DNA of 44,345 nt from Chara braunii (taxonomy: Eukaryota; Streptophyta; Charophyceae; Charales; Characeae). How positions within the stretch are numbered: position 1 is the first letter of the stretch; the number at the start of each line of letters is the position of its first letter. The stretch lies in NCBI GenBank assembly GCA_003427395.1, contig BFEA01000512.1, forward strand, positions 359,031 through 403,375. Direction: 5' to 3'. A program made the position numbers and the translations under genes. The notes under the pieces are model-generated. The model worked only from the letters and a program-made list of their open reading frames with translations, was not told the DNA's origin and searched no databases. This document shows, piece after piece, positions 10,754 through 21,066 of this stretch.

Positions 10754-10819
10754 TCACGATCTATTGGTTTAGAGAAAATCCACATTTCGGGTGTTTTCTA
10801 CTACTGAACTGGCTGGCAG

Positions 10820-11190
10820 CGATGACATAGTGCAGATGCAAAAAGGGCTCTTGCCTTTCTGTGAAGTATGCAACCTTGGTTGTGTGGTAGAAGATAAACA
10901 TCAGATTCTGGGTTACTACCTGTATAGCATGTAAAACAACTAATACGGGAAAAATGGAAAGCGGAGAACATTCTACCTACCGTGGACAAAAGGAGGGACA
11001 CTATTGGGAACCACACTTATACGTGCGCATACGAAACCCTTTGAGTGATGGTGATGTGGGCCATTTGGAGGAAAAGAAATGATGTGCTCCGAAACGCGGG
11101 TACACCATCAGTCCTACAGGTTCTCCCCCACTACATTCACAAGGCCCTCCACCATATTATCCTTTTGGATGGGACAGAGAAGATTAGAAC
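10820..11190 (+). pseudogene. LINE (non-LTR retrotransposon) C-terminal fragment, zf-RVT-like
   Basis: The frame starting near 10836 reads MQKGLLPFCEVCNLG then VVEDKHQIL, matching the C-x2-C...(D/E)xxH pattern of the zinc-binding domain (zf-RVT) downstream of RT in plant LINEs. The final Cys is replaced (GYYLYS where HxxxxC is expected). Stops follow near 10937. A second frame from 11045 reads MVMWAIWRKRNDVLRN, a W-x-x-W-x-x-RN pattern common just after zf-RVT in such elements. The frame change and stops show a dead relic. No RT or endonuclease portion was found upstream, since the LTR element ends at 10749 and may have inserted into this LINE remnant. Identification is by motif shape only. 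Confidence 0.5.
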
Positions 11191-12287
11191 GGCAGATTCT
11201 CTTTCAAGCTGGAGTCGAGTGGTTCGCAGGGAGCCTGGGGGAGGGGCTGGTAGCTGGTCATGGGAGGCTGTCTTATTCTTCAGAAGTAGGGTGTAGCTGC
11301 TAGGGAAACAAGAGTGATCTAGCGGTCTGGTGCAGGGTGAAGAGGCGGCTCCACGCCCCAAAGTGTGCTGTTGTCAAACACATTTATCATTAACCCTGTG
11401 CAGTAGTCAATCCCCTGGAAACAGGGCAATCCATGCTGGCAGGCCTTGTGGTGTACAGTGGGACGCTGGACCCACTTTCCAGCAGGTGTTGCTCCCCACC
11501 AATAGACCGGAGCACCCTGGACTCTTACTAAGAGGGGGTGCTGGTATCACCCTCTCCTCGCCAGGAGACTGGTTTTATTCAAGGGAAAAAAGGAAAAAAA
11601 AACAATGAGTGGCTCACGAACGGTGGGCAGCATGCCCCTCTCTGGTTACACTCAATCCATGTACAGGAGACATCACTTTTGGCCCTTTTCTTGAAGAGCC
11701 CCCTTACTCTGATTTTTGGTAGATGCCAGGCAGTTCGGTAGAACTGTAGAACTATTGACTTGTTGCCTTTTCACTAGGTAAAACCGTTTTTTTTTCTGAA
11801 AACGGTTTTACGGAACTTTTACCTGGCAATTAGGTGAAAAAAAAAAGAGTTTTTTTTGTGTCCTCTGCTGGTGTTGCTTTTAGGCTTGGTCCTTTTCTTC
11901 AAGAGCAACCTCATTCTGTTTTTGGCAGATGGCAGGCTGTAGGTAGACCTGGGGTGAAGTCCCACCGCCCAAGTTTAGTTTAGAAAACGCAACCGTGTGA
12001 CACCATTTTGACATCAATAAATTCGAAACAAAAAATTAAAAAACTGAAAGAAAAACGCTAGAAACAGCTCTTCTCCTTATTTTTGATGACGTAACTCGGA
12101 GAAATGAAACACGTCTGGCACAGTCGGAGTGAATGTCTCCGTGGAAAAAGGGTACTTCCCGTGGTGAGGGGGCAGGAGGTCACCATTCGTAAAATGGACA
12201 GGGACAACATGGATGGCCAGATGCGTTCATTGCCCAAAGAAGGAAGAGAGTTTGATGCGAGAGAGCCAAACACAGCTGTCAGAGTTC
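11191..12287. other. Intergenic, with short repeats and a hairpin
   Basis: No credible gene was found. A ~48-bp direct repeat occurs at 11684-11732 and 11891-11938 (CCTTTTCTT(G/C)AAGAGC...GCAG(G)). Between them lies a 13-bp perfect inverted repeat (GTAAAACCGTTTT at 11778-11790, AAAACGGTTTTAC at 11799-11811). Confidence 0.5.
11778..11811. repeat. Perfect 13-bp inverted repeat (hairpin)
   Basis: GTAAAACCGTTTT and AAAACGGTTTTAC are separated by 8 bases. It sits between two copies of a ~48-bp direct repeat, so it could be part of a degenerate small transposon. Confidence 0.85.
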
Positions 12288-12615
12288 NNNNNNNNNNNNN
12301 NNNNNNNNNNNNNNNNNNNNNNNNNNNNNNNNNNNNNNNNNNNNNNNNNNNNNNNNNNNNNNNNNNNNNNNNNNNNNNNNNNNNNNNNNNNNNNNNNNNN
12401 NNNNNNNNNNNNNNNNNNNNNNNNNNNNNNNNNNNNNNNNNNNNNNNNNNNNNNNNNNNNNNNNNNNNNNNNNNNNNNNNNNNNNNNNNNNNNNNNNNNN
12501 NNNNNNNNNNNNNNNNNNNNNNNNNNNNNNNNNNNNNNNNNNNNNNNNNNNNNNNNNNNNNNNNNNNNNNNNNNNNNNNNNNNNNNNNNNNNNNNNNNNN
12601 NNNNNNNNNNNNNNN
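12288..12615. other. Assembly gap (328 N)
   Basis: Undetermined bases. The right flank is an AAG/GAA-rich repeat, a plausible cause of the gap. Any ORF spanning it is meaningless. Confidence 1.
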
Positions 12616-12972
12616 AAGAAGAAGAAGAAAAGAAAAGAAGGGAAGGTAGAACAGTTCGGTGTTTGTTGTCTTTCGTTTCTGGTTTTCTTGTGTCCTTTTT
12701 TTGGAGTCGTTTTTAGGTACTCAAGTAGATGGTGGTTAGTCTCGGTTTTCCTTCGGTGACATTAATTTTTTGCTTTGTTCTTGACCTCCTACGCAGGGGT
12801 GAGGCTCCACCACCTGGGATGTAAGGTTGGAGGCCCTGCGGCCGCTGTATACGTCACTTTGTACATGTGTTGTCTTGGGCACCGGGCCGCAAAACAAATC
12901 AAAAAATAAAAAAAAGACTTTTTTTCTGGAAAAGTAAAAAAGGAAGAGAAGAAAGAAAAGCGGAGATGAATT
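12616..12972. other. Intergenic, low complexity
   Basis: An AAG-rich stretch (12616-12645) is followed by T-rich and then A-rich sequence. No gene or RNA was recognised. Confidence 0.5.
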
Positions 12973-13611
12973 TGCAGGGAATATGAGTGTGAGCGATATA
13001 CATAAAACCAAGTTGCGAAATCACACAGCTGTCCCAGTAGTCGTGTCCCAAGCAGAGAGTACAAATGCAGCGAGAAAACCATCCATATAGAGCAATACAA
13101 TGAAGTAATGAGCCAATGTTCGTCCCCTTAGGCCACACCAACGCAGTATCCAAAGTCGCTCTGCTCTGTCTGGCGCTCAGCGCCCAGCCTACTCTACCAG
13201 ACTATCCTACCTACAGCTGGTTCACGCCACAGGATCACTTCGACTCATGAAGACCAATGTACATGACTACCAACACCATCGCCGACCTCCCTTCATGTAC
13301 CAGGTGCGTATCTCGTCACCCTCAATCAGATCTTGATTACCCCACACAGCGCCTCCTTCCCTGAAGACCACCTGATCATCCGCTGTACCCCCTTGCGCCC
13401 AGCAGCCCGGCTATGGCTGCCTGGACCCCGCTGCCCTGCAGCGCCCCACTTCACCTCTCGCGCCCCATCAGCGCCCTTGGCAGCAGAGCAGCATCAAGCG
13501 AGAGCGCAGCAGCACTTCCGCATTGCCAGCGCTGGCCAGAATGCCTGGCCTGGGCTGCCTCGTTCCTTTTGTGGAAGTGGCAGCCTCCTGGATGCTGCGT
13601 GTGGCCTGGCT
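12973..13611. repeat. Dispersed repeat family X, copy 1 (~639 bp)
   Basis: It matches 29717-30348 in the same orientation from TGCA(G/A)GGAATATGAGTGTG to GCGTGTGGCCTGGCT, with substitutions and short indels but obvious collinearity. Shared landmarks include CCATCCATATAGAGCAATACAATGAAGTAATGAG, TCCTACCTACAGCTGGTTC and CATTGCCAGC(G/A)CTGGCCAGAATGCCTGG. The sequence outside both boundaries is unrelated. No coding domain, TIR or target duplication was recognised. It could be a solo LTR or another non-coding transposon. Confidence 0.85.
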
Positions 13612-14221
13612 ATCGAGACTGATGATTTTGCATTCGAAAGATATCGGATCCATACATTCTCACCTAGCCCGAATCAAAAAAAAAAAAGAAAAAAAAAGAA
13701 AAAGGAACTGCAATACCAGGAGGAGGAGGAGGAGGACCCAGGGCCAGGATGGGGAAAAGGGAATGGAAAGGAGGGACAGAGAGTACAGGGAGTTTGCAAC
13801 TTCAAAGTAGAGGGGAAGACCAGATCGTCAGTACTGAACCGGTTGGATGAGAATGTTAAGGCACAACCACAAAGCTGTACGGGTATGAATTTACGCCAGG
13901 TGTTAATTTAAGCCAGGTGTTAGCTCAGCTGAAGGGTGGAAAGATATCCGTAAGTGGTATGGAATGACGGGGTTGCAGTCGAGTGAGGGAAGTATATGCA
14001 TCTACTATGGGACACTTAGGGAGTACTTCGAAGAGGGGGTGTAGTCGTTATAACAAAGATCAAGAAGACTACCACTAGCACACAAGAGAATAGACAGATA
14101 CTGCATGGCATTGTCAGCAAACTGTGGCAGACCAAAACGCTTGCTCGAATGACCACCAGCAGGCTCGCCAGTCTCGACAGGACGGTGGGTCTATTTTCGA
14201 CTAAGAAGACAAGGAACACAC
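13612..14221. other. Intergenic, no gene recognised
   Basis: It includes an A-rich tract (about 13677-13702) and a (GAG)n patch near 13722-13736. The reading frames in this region (for example 13333-13911) run through the preceding repeat and the A-tract and show no domain. Confidence 0.45.
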
Positions 14222-14510
14222 TTAAACCACCAGTGCACCCAGCCCCAGCCTTGCTCAATGGTGCAACTCGTCACCAACAGAAATTTCGGAGGCTCGGCCT
14301 ACCGGACCACAATGGCTGGCGGCACCAGCCAAAATAGAAAAGGACGTGTGCCACTGTTCTGGCTGCTACAGGGTTCCCCGTATGCCTACAATTAGGAGTA
14401 GTGGTAGGTAGGTAGTGTGAGGTGAAATTGAGAGAAGAATATAGCTTAAAAAGAAAAAAAGCTTGGCACGCAGCAAGGCGCCTCCAGGCCCGGGTGTACT
14501 GGTGGTTTAA
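14222..14510. mobile_element. TTAA-flanked MITE, copy 1 (complete)
   Basis: The left end is TTAAACCACCAGTGCACCC and the right end is GGGTGTACTGGTGGTTTAA, an inverted pair (consensus TTAARCCRCCAGTRCA) bounded by TTAA at 14222-14225 and 14507-14510. The inner core GGACCACAATGGCTGGCGGC-ACCAGCCAAAA followed by an A-rich stretch, and GCTTGGCACGCAGCAAGGCG near the right end, recurs in the other copies. It is 289 bp with no coding capacity. TTAA at both ends matches the 4-bp target duplication typical of piggyBac-type elements, but TTAA is palindromic, so it could equally be part of the inverted repeat. Confidence 0.82.
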
Positions 14511-15285
14511 ATGCAAGCGGGATAAGACAGTATGTGTGAAGACACGATGGGGGACTAAGCCCCACTCCGCGCACTGATCCCGGTTGCGTCGTCTTGGCTA
14601 AGGAGAAAAGGAGAAACAGCAAGATGCACGAGCACCAAAAAGGATGGGAAGAAGAGACAGTTACACACTCGGAGGTCAAGAACGGGGAGAAGATCGATTA
14701 AAGAATATAATTAAGGCATGCGCGAGGTAAGAGAGTGTGGAAGAATGCGTGCACGAGCAAGATGCAGAGTTCAGTTATATGCCCACACCACCCAAGCAGA
14801 AGGCAGCGAGCCCAAAATTTTTCGCTAACTGGTCCTAATTCCGAAAAGAAAGATCCCAGTTGCGTGAACGGATTATTACCGCGAAACCTACAAGAAGAAC
14901 TCTAAATTTAAATCCCTGCCCATGCAATCATCGCGCCAAAATTTGTCACCGGACCATGTAAAAATTTCCAAATGAAAAAGAAAAAAAAAGACACGTCAAC
15001 TTTTATTTGTGCTCACTAAGGCGCGTCCCTAACTGCCAAAACGGAAATTAGTCACAACTTGCAAAAATGTCCTTCGTGCATATTACAACTTATTGTGCAG
15101 TTACAAAAAGAATTTTAAAGATGAGGGGGCAACAAGAAAAAAAATCAGCCCCGTCAACATAAACAGGCCCATTTGGAGCCCCCAACTCCCGATCGTGCAG
15201 GGGGGAAAAAAATGCGCGCATACAGAAAGCAGATCGCCACAACACCGTGAGAGGACATGCCATGTTGCACCCCAACAGCAATAAT
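14511..15285. other. Intergenic, no gene recognised
   Basis: A-rich unique-looking sequence between the MITE and retrotransposon 2. No domain, RNA or repeat was recognised. Confidence 0.45.
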
Positions 15286-15290
15286 ATTAT
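15286..15290. other. Target-site duplication of element 2, left
   Basis: ATTAT, identical to 22087-22091. Five bases is the usual Ty3/gypsy duplication size. Confidence 0.85.
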
Positions 15291-16320
15291 TGCTGTGAAC
15301 CCAGATCATGAATACGATTGTCCACAATGCAAGTCCAGAATATCTTGTCGCTGATAGTCAAATAGTATCCAGAAAGAAATGAGGTGAGATACTCATGCAC
15401 AGACGAAGAGGAAGGAGGGAGAAAAGACAAGGGAGAGGAAATTATATTGCCCACTCCTGCTTCGGGCTCCTTCCTTGATCACCACCTCATAACCAGTAAT
15501 CTGAACACCTATCGAAGTCCTGTTACAATGTGCCACGTGGCACCCAATCAGTATCTTATCAGCGCTGGAGCAATGCCGACATGAAGACTCCAGGTACGTA
15601 ATCACAACCTCCTCACAGTCCCGATCCCCTCCTGAAGTGACGATGAAACAGCATTGATCTCTCCCTGAAGTGATGATGGAATAGAACAGCAATGCCGGTC
15701 ACACAAACCCGGCTAAGTCCTATGTGGCAACAGCCACATCAATAGCAACACGTGGCAGCTGCCACATCAGCAAGCCTTGTAGACAGTAGCCAGCCAGTCA
15801 GCACACCAGCCAGCAGCACGTTGCCATAATCTCGCCAATGCCAGCGTCATGCCAGCGTCCACCAGCGTCGCAGCATCAAGCCTGCGTCGCGTCGTCACGC
15901 ATAGAGGAAGCGTCAACGCAAGACAGAAAGAATGAATGTCAAAGCCAGGAGAGTCAACCTTATGTAGTGTTGACTCGGGGTTTGGACCCCGGCTGCTGCG
16001 AACTCCAGCCGTCCAGATCTTGTTGAAGATGAAGGCCTGGATTGATCTGAAACTGTAGTCCCCTCGACCTGGATGCTTGTCTGGGTACCTGTGCACAACA
16101 AGTGAGTGTATCCATCCCAGGGCCTGGGTTCAGTACTTTTGACTGTACAATTGACTTTAACTCTTGAATTTCCTGTGTGTAGAGTTCGGTCATACAGCCT
16201 CGCTCGACAAACTCAGGCCCAGGCGTGTCTTGATCACACAGCCCGGCGCAGACTAACTCAGGTTTGCGTTTCCAGGGGCCGGATTCTAGCCCCAGGCGTC
16301 TTCAGAACAGGGTTATTGCA
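15291..16320 (-). repeat. 3' LTR of retrotransposon 2
   Basis: The LTR is 1030 bp and matches 21067-22086 throughout. It has an extra CCAGCGTC-type unit near 15850-15870 (CCAGCGTCCACCAGCGTCGCAGC, versus CCAGCGTCGCAGC in the other LTR) and a mutated terminus (AGCA where the other LTR has TTGCA on the coding strand). Confidence 0.95.
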
Positions 16321-16333
16321 TTCCTGCCGGCTC
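16321..16333 (-). other. Polypurine tract of retrotransposon 2
   Basis: On the minus strand GAGCCGGCAGGAA abuts the 3' LTR. It closely resembles the GGCCGGCGGGAG of element 1 at the equivalent place, which supports common ancestry of the two elements. Confidence 0.65.
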
Positions 16334-16360
16334 ATTTTCAAGTTCCACCGCAGAAATACT

Positions 16361-19300
16361 TTAAAACTTTAACCCTCGTTCATACGCAGCAACAATATCA
16401 GGAGCAGTTTCAAGAAGTTCTCTTTTACTAAACCATCTGTCTTCAAATGGTGCCTGAGACTTAAAACGCACCTTGAACTGCTTCTGAGGTCGTCCACGTG
16501 CTCCTGTGGAAAAGTACCCATGTTCTATGATTCGATCTACATCATATCTGTCGTCCATAGATGGCGGAATCATAGAGGGTCTGTTTGGGAACTTTGTTCC
16601 TTCTACGTAGGGCAACAGTTTGGACGCATGAAAGACAGGATAGGTTCTGAGATGAGGGGGGATATCAATTCGATAAGACGGTCCCTCTGCATCTCCAATA
16701 ACTTTGAGAACTTCCCAGGGTCCAAAGTAGACAAGCAAGAGTTTCTGAGACACATTTTCTTCTAAGGAAAACTCTTTGGACTTTACCCTGACGAGGTCAC
16801 CTTCCTTAAAGGTAGATGGTCGACGATGTTTATTCGCTTGTTCAATCATCTAGTCCAAGCCTTCTTTAAATTATCTTTTACCTTCTTTATGTCTTTTTGA
16901 AACAAGACCGCATATTCTCGTGTCCCTGGAGGTAATCTAAGGAACTGGTCCCGTGTTAGCACGTCAATAGGACGCCTTGGCTTCCACCCCTTGTGCAGTG
17001 CATTTGGTGTACGACCCGTGGCGGTATGAATGCTACTGTTGTATGCACTAGCGATTTTGGGTAAGTTCTCATCCCAATCAATGTGATCAGGTCTCACGTA
17101 CATGCGCAAGAATTGTTGGCACAAGCGGTTCATCTGCTCACTTTGTCAATCGTTTCAGGGTGTCACTCTGACGATATGGTCAAACGAGCACCGTACGCCT
17201 CCATCAGCTTTTGCCATGGCATACTTGTGAATCTCGCATCTCGATCAGACACAATAGATAAGGGAAACCCATATTCAGTCACCCATCGCATCTGAAATTT
17301 CTGAATCACAAGTTCAGTTCGTGCTTCAGCAGGTAAGGGAACAAACATAGCATACTTAGAGAAACGATCAACAATAACCATCAATTGACTATTGTTATTG
17401 CGACTCTTTGTGAGACTCGTGAAGTCCATTGAGATAGAGTTACCTGGTTCACTCGGAATAGGCAATGGTCTCGTTAGACAAAGAGGGTTCTCGTGTGAAG
17501 GTTTGTTTCTCTGGCACACCAGACAGGTACGAACGTAGGTTAGTACATCTTCCTTCAATCCTTTCCATTCGAAGCGTTCTCTGACCTCAGCGTAAGTTTT
17601 CTTGAACCCAAAGTGTCCCTCAAAGTCGTGACATTCTCCAATCACCAGACTTTTAATCTCTTCTTTGTGAGGCATACAGAGTCTCTGTTCAGTTTGGTCA
17701 ATCAAGAAAAGCAAACCATCGGTTATTTTGTACTTAGGGTAGAGATGGGTCTTTGACAATAGTGTCAAGGATAGGCTTCCAGATAGGATCACTAGCGTAC
17801 CCTTGGCGAATTTTTTCCTTCAAATCACTTCCCACATCCAAATAAAAGACCATAGCCCCGAAGAAGTCACTTCGCCTGGACAATGCATCTGCAACCACGT
17901 TAGACTTTCCTTTGATTGTTTTCAGTTCGAAGTCAAAGGTATCAAGAAAAGCAGACCATCGTACCAGTTTGTCAGAGAGCTTAAGCTGTGTCTTTATCCA
18001 CTGCAAGGTAGAGTGGTCTGAGTACACAGTGAAGTATCTCCCTAACAAGTAGTGCTTCCAGGTTTTCAGAGCATAGACTAAGACATATAATTATCTTTCA
18101 TATGTGGAGTTGGTAACTTTTTTAGTGGGCAATCCGGCAGACATAAATTCAACTGGTCTGTAACCTTTGCCATCATCCTATTGAAGGACGGCGCCAATTC
18201 TGTACTGACTTGCGTCAGTTGTAACAATAAAGGGAAGAGATGGGTCAGCAATTTTCAGAACAGGATAGTGGGTCAATGCATACTTTAATTTCTTAAATGC
18301 AGACTCACAGTCCTTATCCCACAACCATACAGTTCCTTTCTTTAGCAATTTCGTCATTTGTGCGGTGATCAGTGAGAAGTTCCTAACAAACTTTCTATAG
18401 TAACTTGCCAAACCAAGAAAATAACGTAATTCGATGATAGACTTAGGTTGTGGCCAATCTCTAATTATTGATATCTTCTTTTCCTCAGGCCTTACACCAT
18501 CTTCGTTTACTATATGCCCTAGGTATAAAACTTCCGACTTAGCGAACTCAGATTTCTTCGGGTTCAATTTGAAGTTACCTTCTCGCAACTTCCCCAATAC
18601 AAGACGTAAGTGTTTCTCATGATCCAACCATTGACGGAATAGTTCATTCATGGATCTTTGGAAGGTCGCTGGGGCGTTCGTCAGTCCGAAGGGCATAACC
18701 ACGAACTCGTAGTGACCATACCTTGTTCGGAAAGCAGTCTTGTGTTAATCTGCAGGATCCACCTCGATCTGGTGGTACTCAGTCTTTAGATCAATCTTGC
18801 TAAATTACTTACAGCCCTGCAACTGGTCCAATAAGTCGTTAATACGTGGTAAGGGTTCGACATTTTTGACAGTGACGGAGTTCAACCCTCTATAGTCAAT
18901 GCAAAAACGCAACTCACCTTCCTTTTTAGGCACAAACAAGACAAAAGCGCCATAAGGAGAGAAGCTAGGGCAAATTCATCCTTTCTCAGTTAAGTCCTGG
19001 AGTTATTTCCTCAATTCCTCAAGATCCCTAGGAGACATTCTATAAATAGGGCCCTTGGGAGTCTTACTGCCAGGAATAATCTCAATGGTGTGCTTTATGG
19101 CACGCTTAGTTGTTCCTGTTGATTCAATTAATAGATCTTTTTATACTCGTCTAGGAGTTTTTCAATCGAAGGTGGATAGGAAGTAGAGGACTCGTCAACT
19201 TGCTTTACTAGGACCATCATTACGTCATGTTCCAGTTTCTTCTTTGAAACCATCGAACGAAAGGTTGGGTAACTCATGCAACAAAAAAACAAACTTGAGT

Positions 19301-19720
19301 TAGAGCCAGACTTATGATACAATTTGATGGTTTTCAATTCTGATTGCGCGTCCCGCAATTGCACAACCTTATCTTTGAACTTGATATCTGGGTTGGCTTC
19401 CTCGTGCCAATCCATACCCACAATCATGTCAAATGGTAATTTCTTCTCAACAAGAAAAAAAAATTCATGCATGATATTTTTTCCGTCCCTAATACGAAAG
19501 CGTCATTTCACACGATCGGCATATTGTGAGACAGTGATCGTGCTTTTGTCTGTCAGGATAGACGTGATAGGTTGAGACAAGTTCTTTACCTTCATTCTGA
19601 GATGCAATTTGCAGATTGCCTTCTCGGAAATGTAGGATCGCGTAGATCCTGAGTCTAGCAGTGCACCTACACGTGTGTGTGCAATCTCTACATCCGCGAG
19701 TAGGAGTTCACCCTTAGACT
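16361..19720 (-). pseudogene. pol: pol of retrotransposon 2 (PR-RT-RH-IN and C-terminal tail), disrupted
   Basis: Reading the minus strand: protease GALLDSGSTRSYIS (about 19635-19675), a stop near 19500, then DMIVGMDW (about 19405-19430). RT runs from about 19040 ([16 protein letters not shown] near 18900, MPFGLTNAPATFQRSMNELF at about 18640-18700). At about 18619-18624 LFRQWLD joins HEKHLRLVL directly, so the block with the catalytic YXDD is missing in frame. Then FLGLASYYRKFVRNFS and RNase H VTTDASQYRIGAVLQ (about 18178-18225), and FTVYSDHSTLQWIKTQ (about 17995-18042). Integrase: zinc region HDFEGHFGFKKT...CLVCQRN (about 17510-17640), catalytic SISMDF (about 17430) and IVSDRDARFTS (about 17240). 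A frameshift near 17150 interrupts HPET...Q. A stop at about 16847-16849 precedes the tail with FGPWEVLKV and a chromodomain-like RGRPQKQFKVRF...DRWFSKRELLE. Less broken than element 1, but still dead. Confidence 0.93.
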
Positions 19721-19739
19721 TTGCTTTCTAAGCCCACGA

Positions 19740-20184
19740 GCTTCGTAGTGCTAGCAACTCGTTACCAAGCTCGGCAAGAGAGTCATCCAGAGCTTTCCTT
19801 TCACAATGTTGGTAACACTTCTCAATCCAACAGCAATCTCATCTAGCTGATTTTGTTGTCGTTCAATCTTCTCTTCAAGAAAAGAGAGGTAAGTCATAAT
19901 GTGATAAAAAGTCTGTTTTGAGGAGGGGAAGAAGGAGGCGGAGCACTCGATTCCCCCCCGTTAGACGATTTCCCCTCTTTCGTCTTTTCAACAGACTTCA
20001 TAGCATCACTCATTAATTTCTTCTCTTTCTTTTTTCCCTTATCTTCTTTTTCCTTAGTCTCTTCTTCTGTTACCGGAGTCTTTCCTAACTGCTGTTGTTT
20101 TTTTTTCTTGTATTTACAGGTTCTACACCAAGCCCGTGTGATCAGATCCAACACACCAGTAAGTACGCACACCACAAACAGCAA
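19740..20184 (-). pseudogene. gag remnant of retrotransposon 2 (capsid core missing)
   Basis: Only about 1.35 kb lies between the protease and the PBS, too short for leader plus a full gag. The minus strand shows a 96-residue charged ORF (19894-20184) containing KEKEDKGKKKEKKLMSDAMK. Past its stop there is a coiled-coil-like LEEKIERQQNQLDEIAVGLR (about 19800-19880) reaching almost to the protease. There is no capsid block and no CCHC knuckle. The likely explanation is an internal deletion of gag. Assignment as gag rests on position and coiled-coil character. Confidence 0.6.
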
Positions 20185-20189
20185 TCAAC

Positions 20190-21051
20190 AGGTAAGTATG
20201 CCAATAGCAAAAAAGAACAGTTCGTCAGGACACTATATCACTTTGTTGTGTCTTCAGTGTTAGTGCGATGATGCACTCTCCCGGACAACTGGCACCACAG
20301 CTGTATAATTACTTTGTCAGCTGTACCGCCGTAATCCTCCGTGTGCCCTCCCTGACTTAGCAGAGTCCTGCCTGACACGTGTCACCCCCGGAGTGCCAAC
20401 ACAGCAAGTCTTGCCACGTCAGCACATACTCCGTTCATATCAATAGTGAGGTGACACATCAGCAAGTGTGTTTCCTGATCCTCGTCAGCTTCCAAACTTC
20501 ATATGAGACACAGTCACCAATTCAGCCAATCATATTCAATGCCCCGTGAGTCAAGAGTTCAGTGCCACGTCAGCAAACAGACACCACCTTAATCGACAGG
20601 TGTGATGTCTTGAGGTCTGCCACGTCAGCAATCAATCCCACTCAAGACCACGTTTGCATCAATAATGGACCCTGCCACAAACAGCAACTCCAAGAGTGTC
20701 ACCAAAGCAATAGCAACAAGGTCCCTGGACGTGGCACGTCATATGCTACGTCAGCTCTGCGATCCAACTGTCATGTCAGCATCGCGATCCCTGGCTGAAG
20801 GGAGGTATCTCCCATTGTGATCCCTACCGCCACGTCAGCCTCTAGGTAGGGTATTCACTGCTTCAGTATCCCTGGTGTAGTCATCACGTCAGATCCACCT
20901 CATCATCCCCGGAGAGGTCTACTCGTCAATCTGTGCCACGTCAGATATCCCCGAAGATGTAATCTCGCCACATCATCACCTATAATATGTGTGCGCAACA
21001 CACTTATCTATGCGCCACCTGGCGCTTATCAATACCGTGTTCACGAGAACA
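20190..21051 (-). promoter_or_regulatory. Leader of retrotransposon 2 with repeated ACGTCAG (TGACGT) motifs
   Basis: The untranslated leader contains roughly nine copies of CACGTCAG or close variants on the plus strand (near 20415, 20567, 20621, 20730, 20750, 20830, 20885, 20940, with CATGTCAGC near 20772), i.e. CTGACGTG(G) on the element's own strand, plus an ACACGTGT near 20374. TGACG/ACGT cores are the binding sites of plant bZIP factors. Similar motifs recur in its LTRs. Regulatory function is inference. It could also be a degenerate tandem repeat. Confidence 0.45.
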
Positions 21052-21063
21052 GCTCCGATACCA
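21052..21063 (-). other. Primer-binding site of retrotransposon 2, tRNA-iMet type
   Basis: The minus strand reads TGGTATCGGAGC, identical to the PBS of element 1, three bases inside the 5' LTR. Confidence 0.9.
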
Positions 21064-21066
21064 AAT

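Noticed and set aside
15767-16193. ORFs of 62-109 residues in the LTR of element 2, with counterparts in the other LTR
   Set aside because: They recur only because the LTRs are duplicates. They are short, have no domain, and frames differ by indels between the two LTRs.
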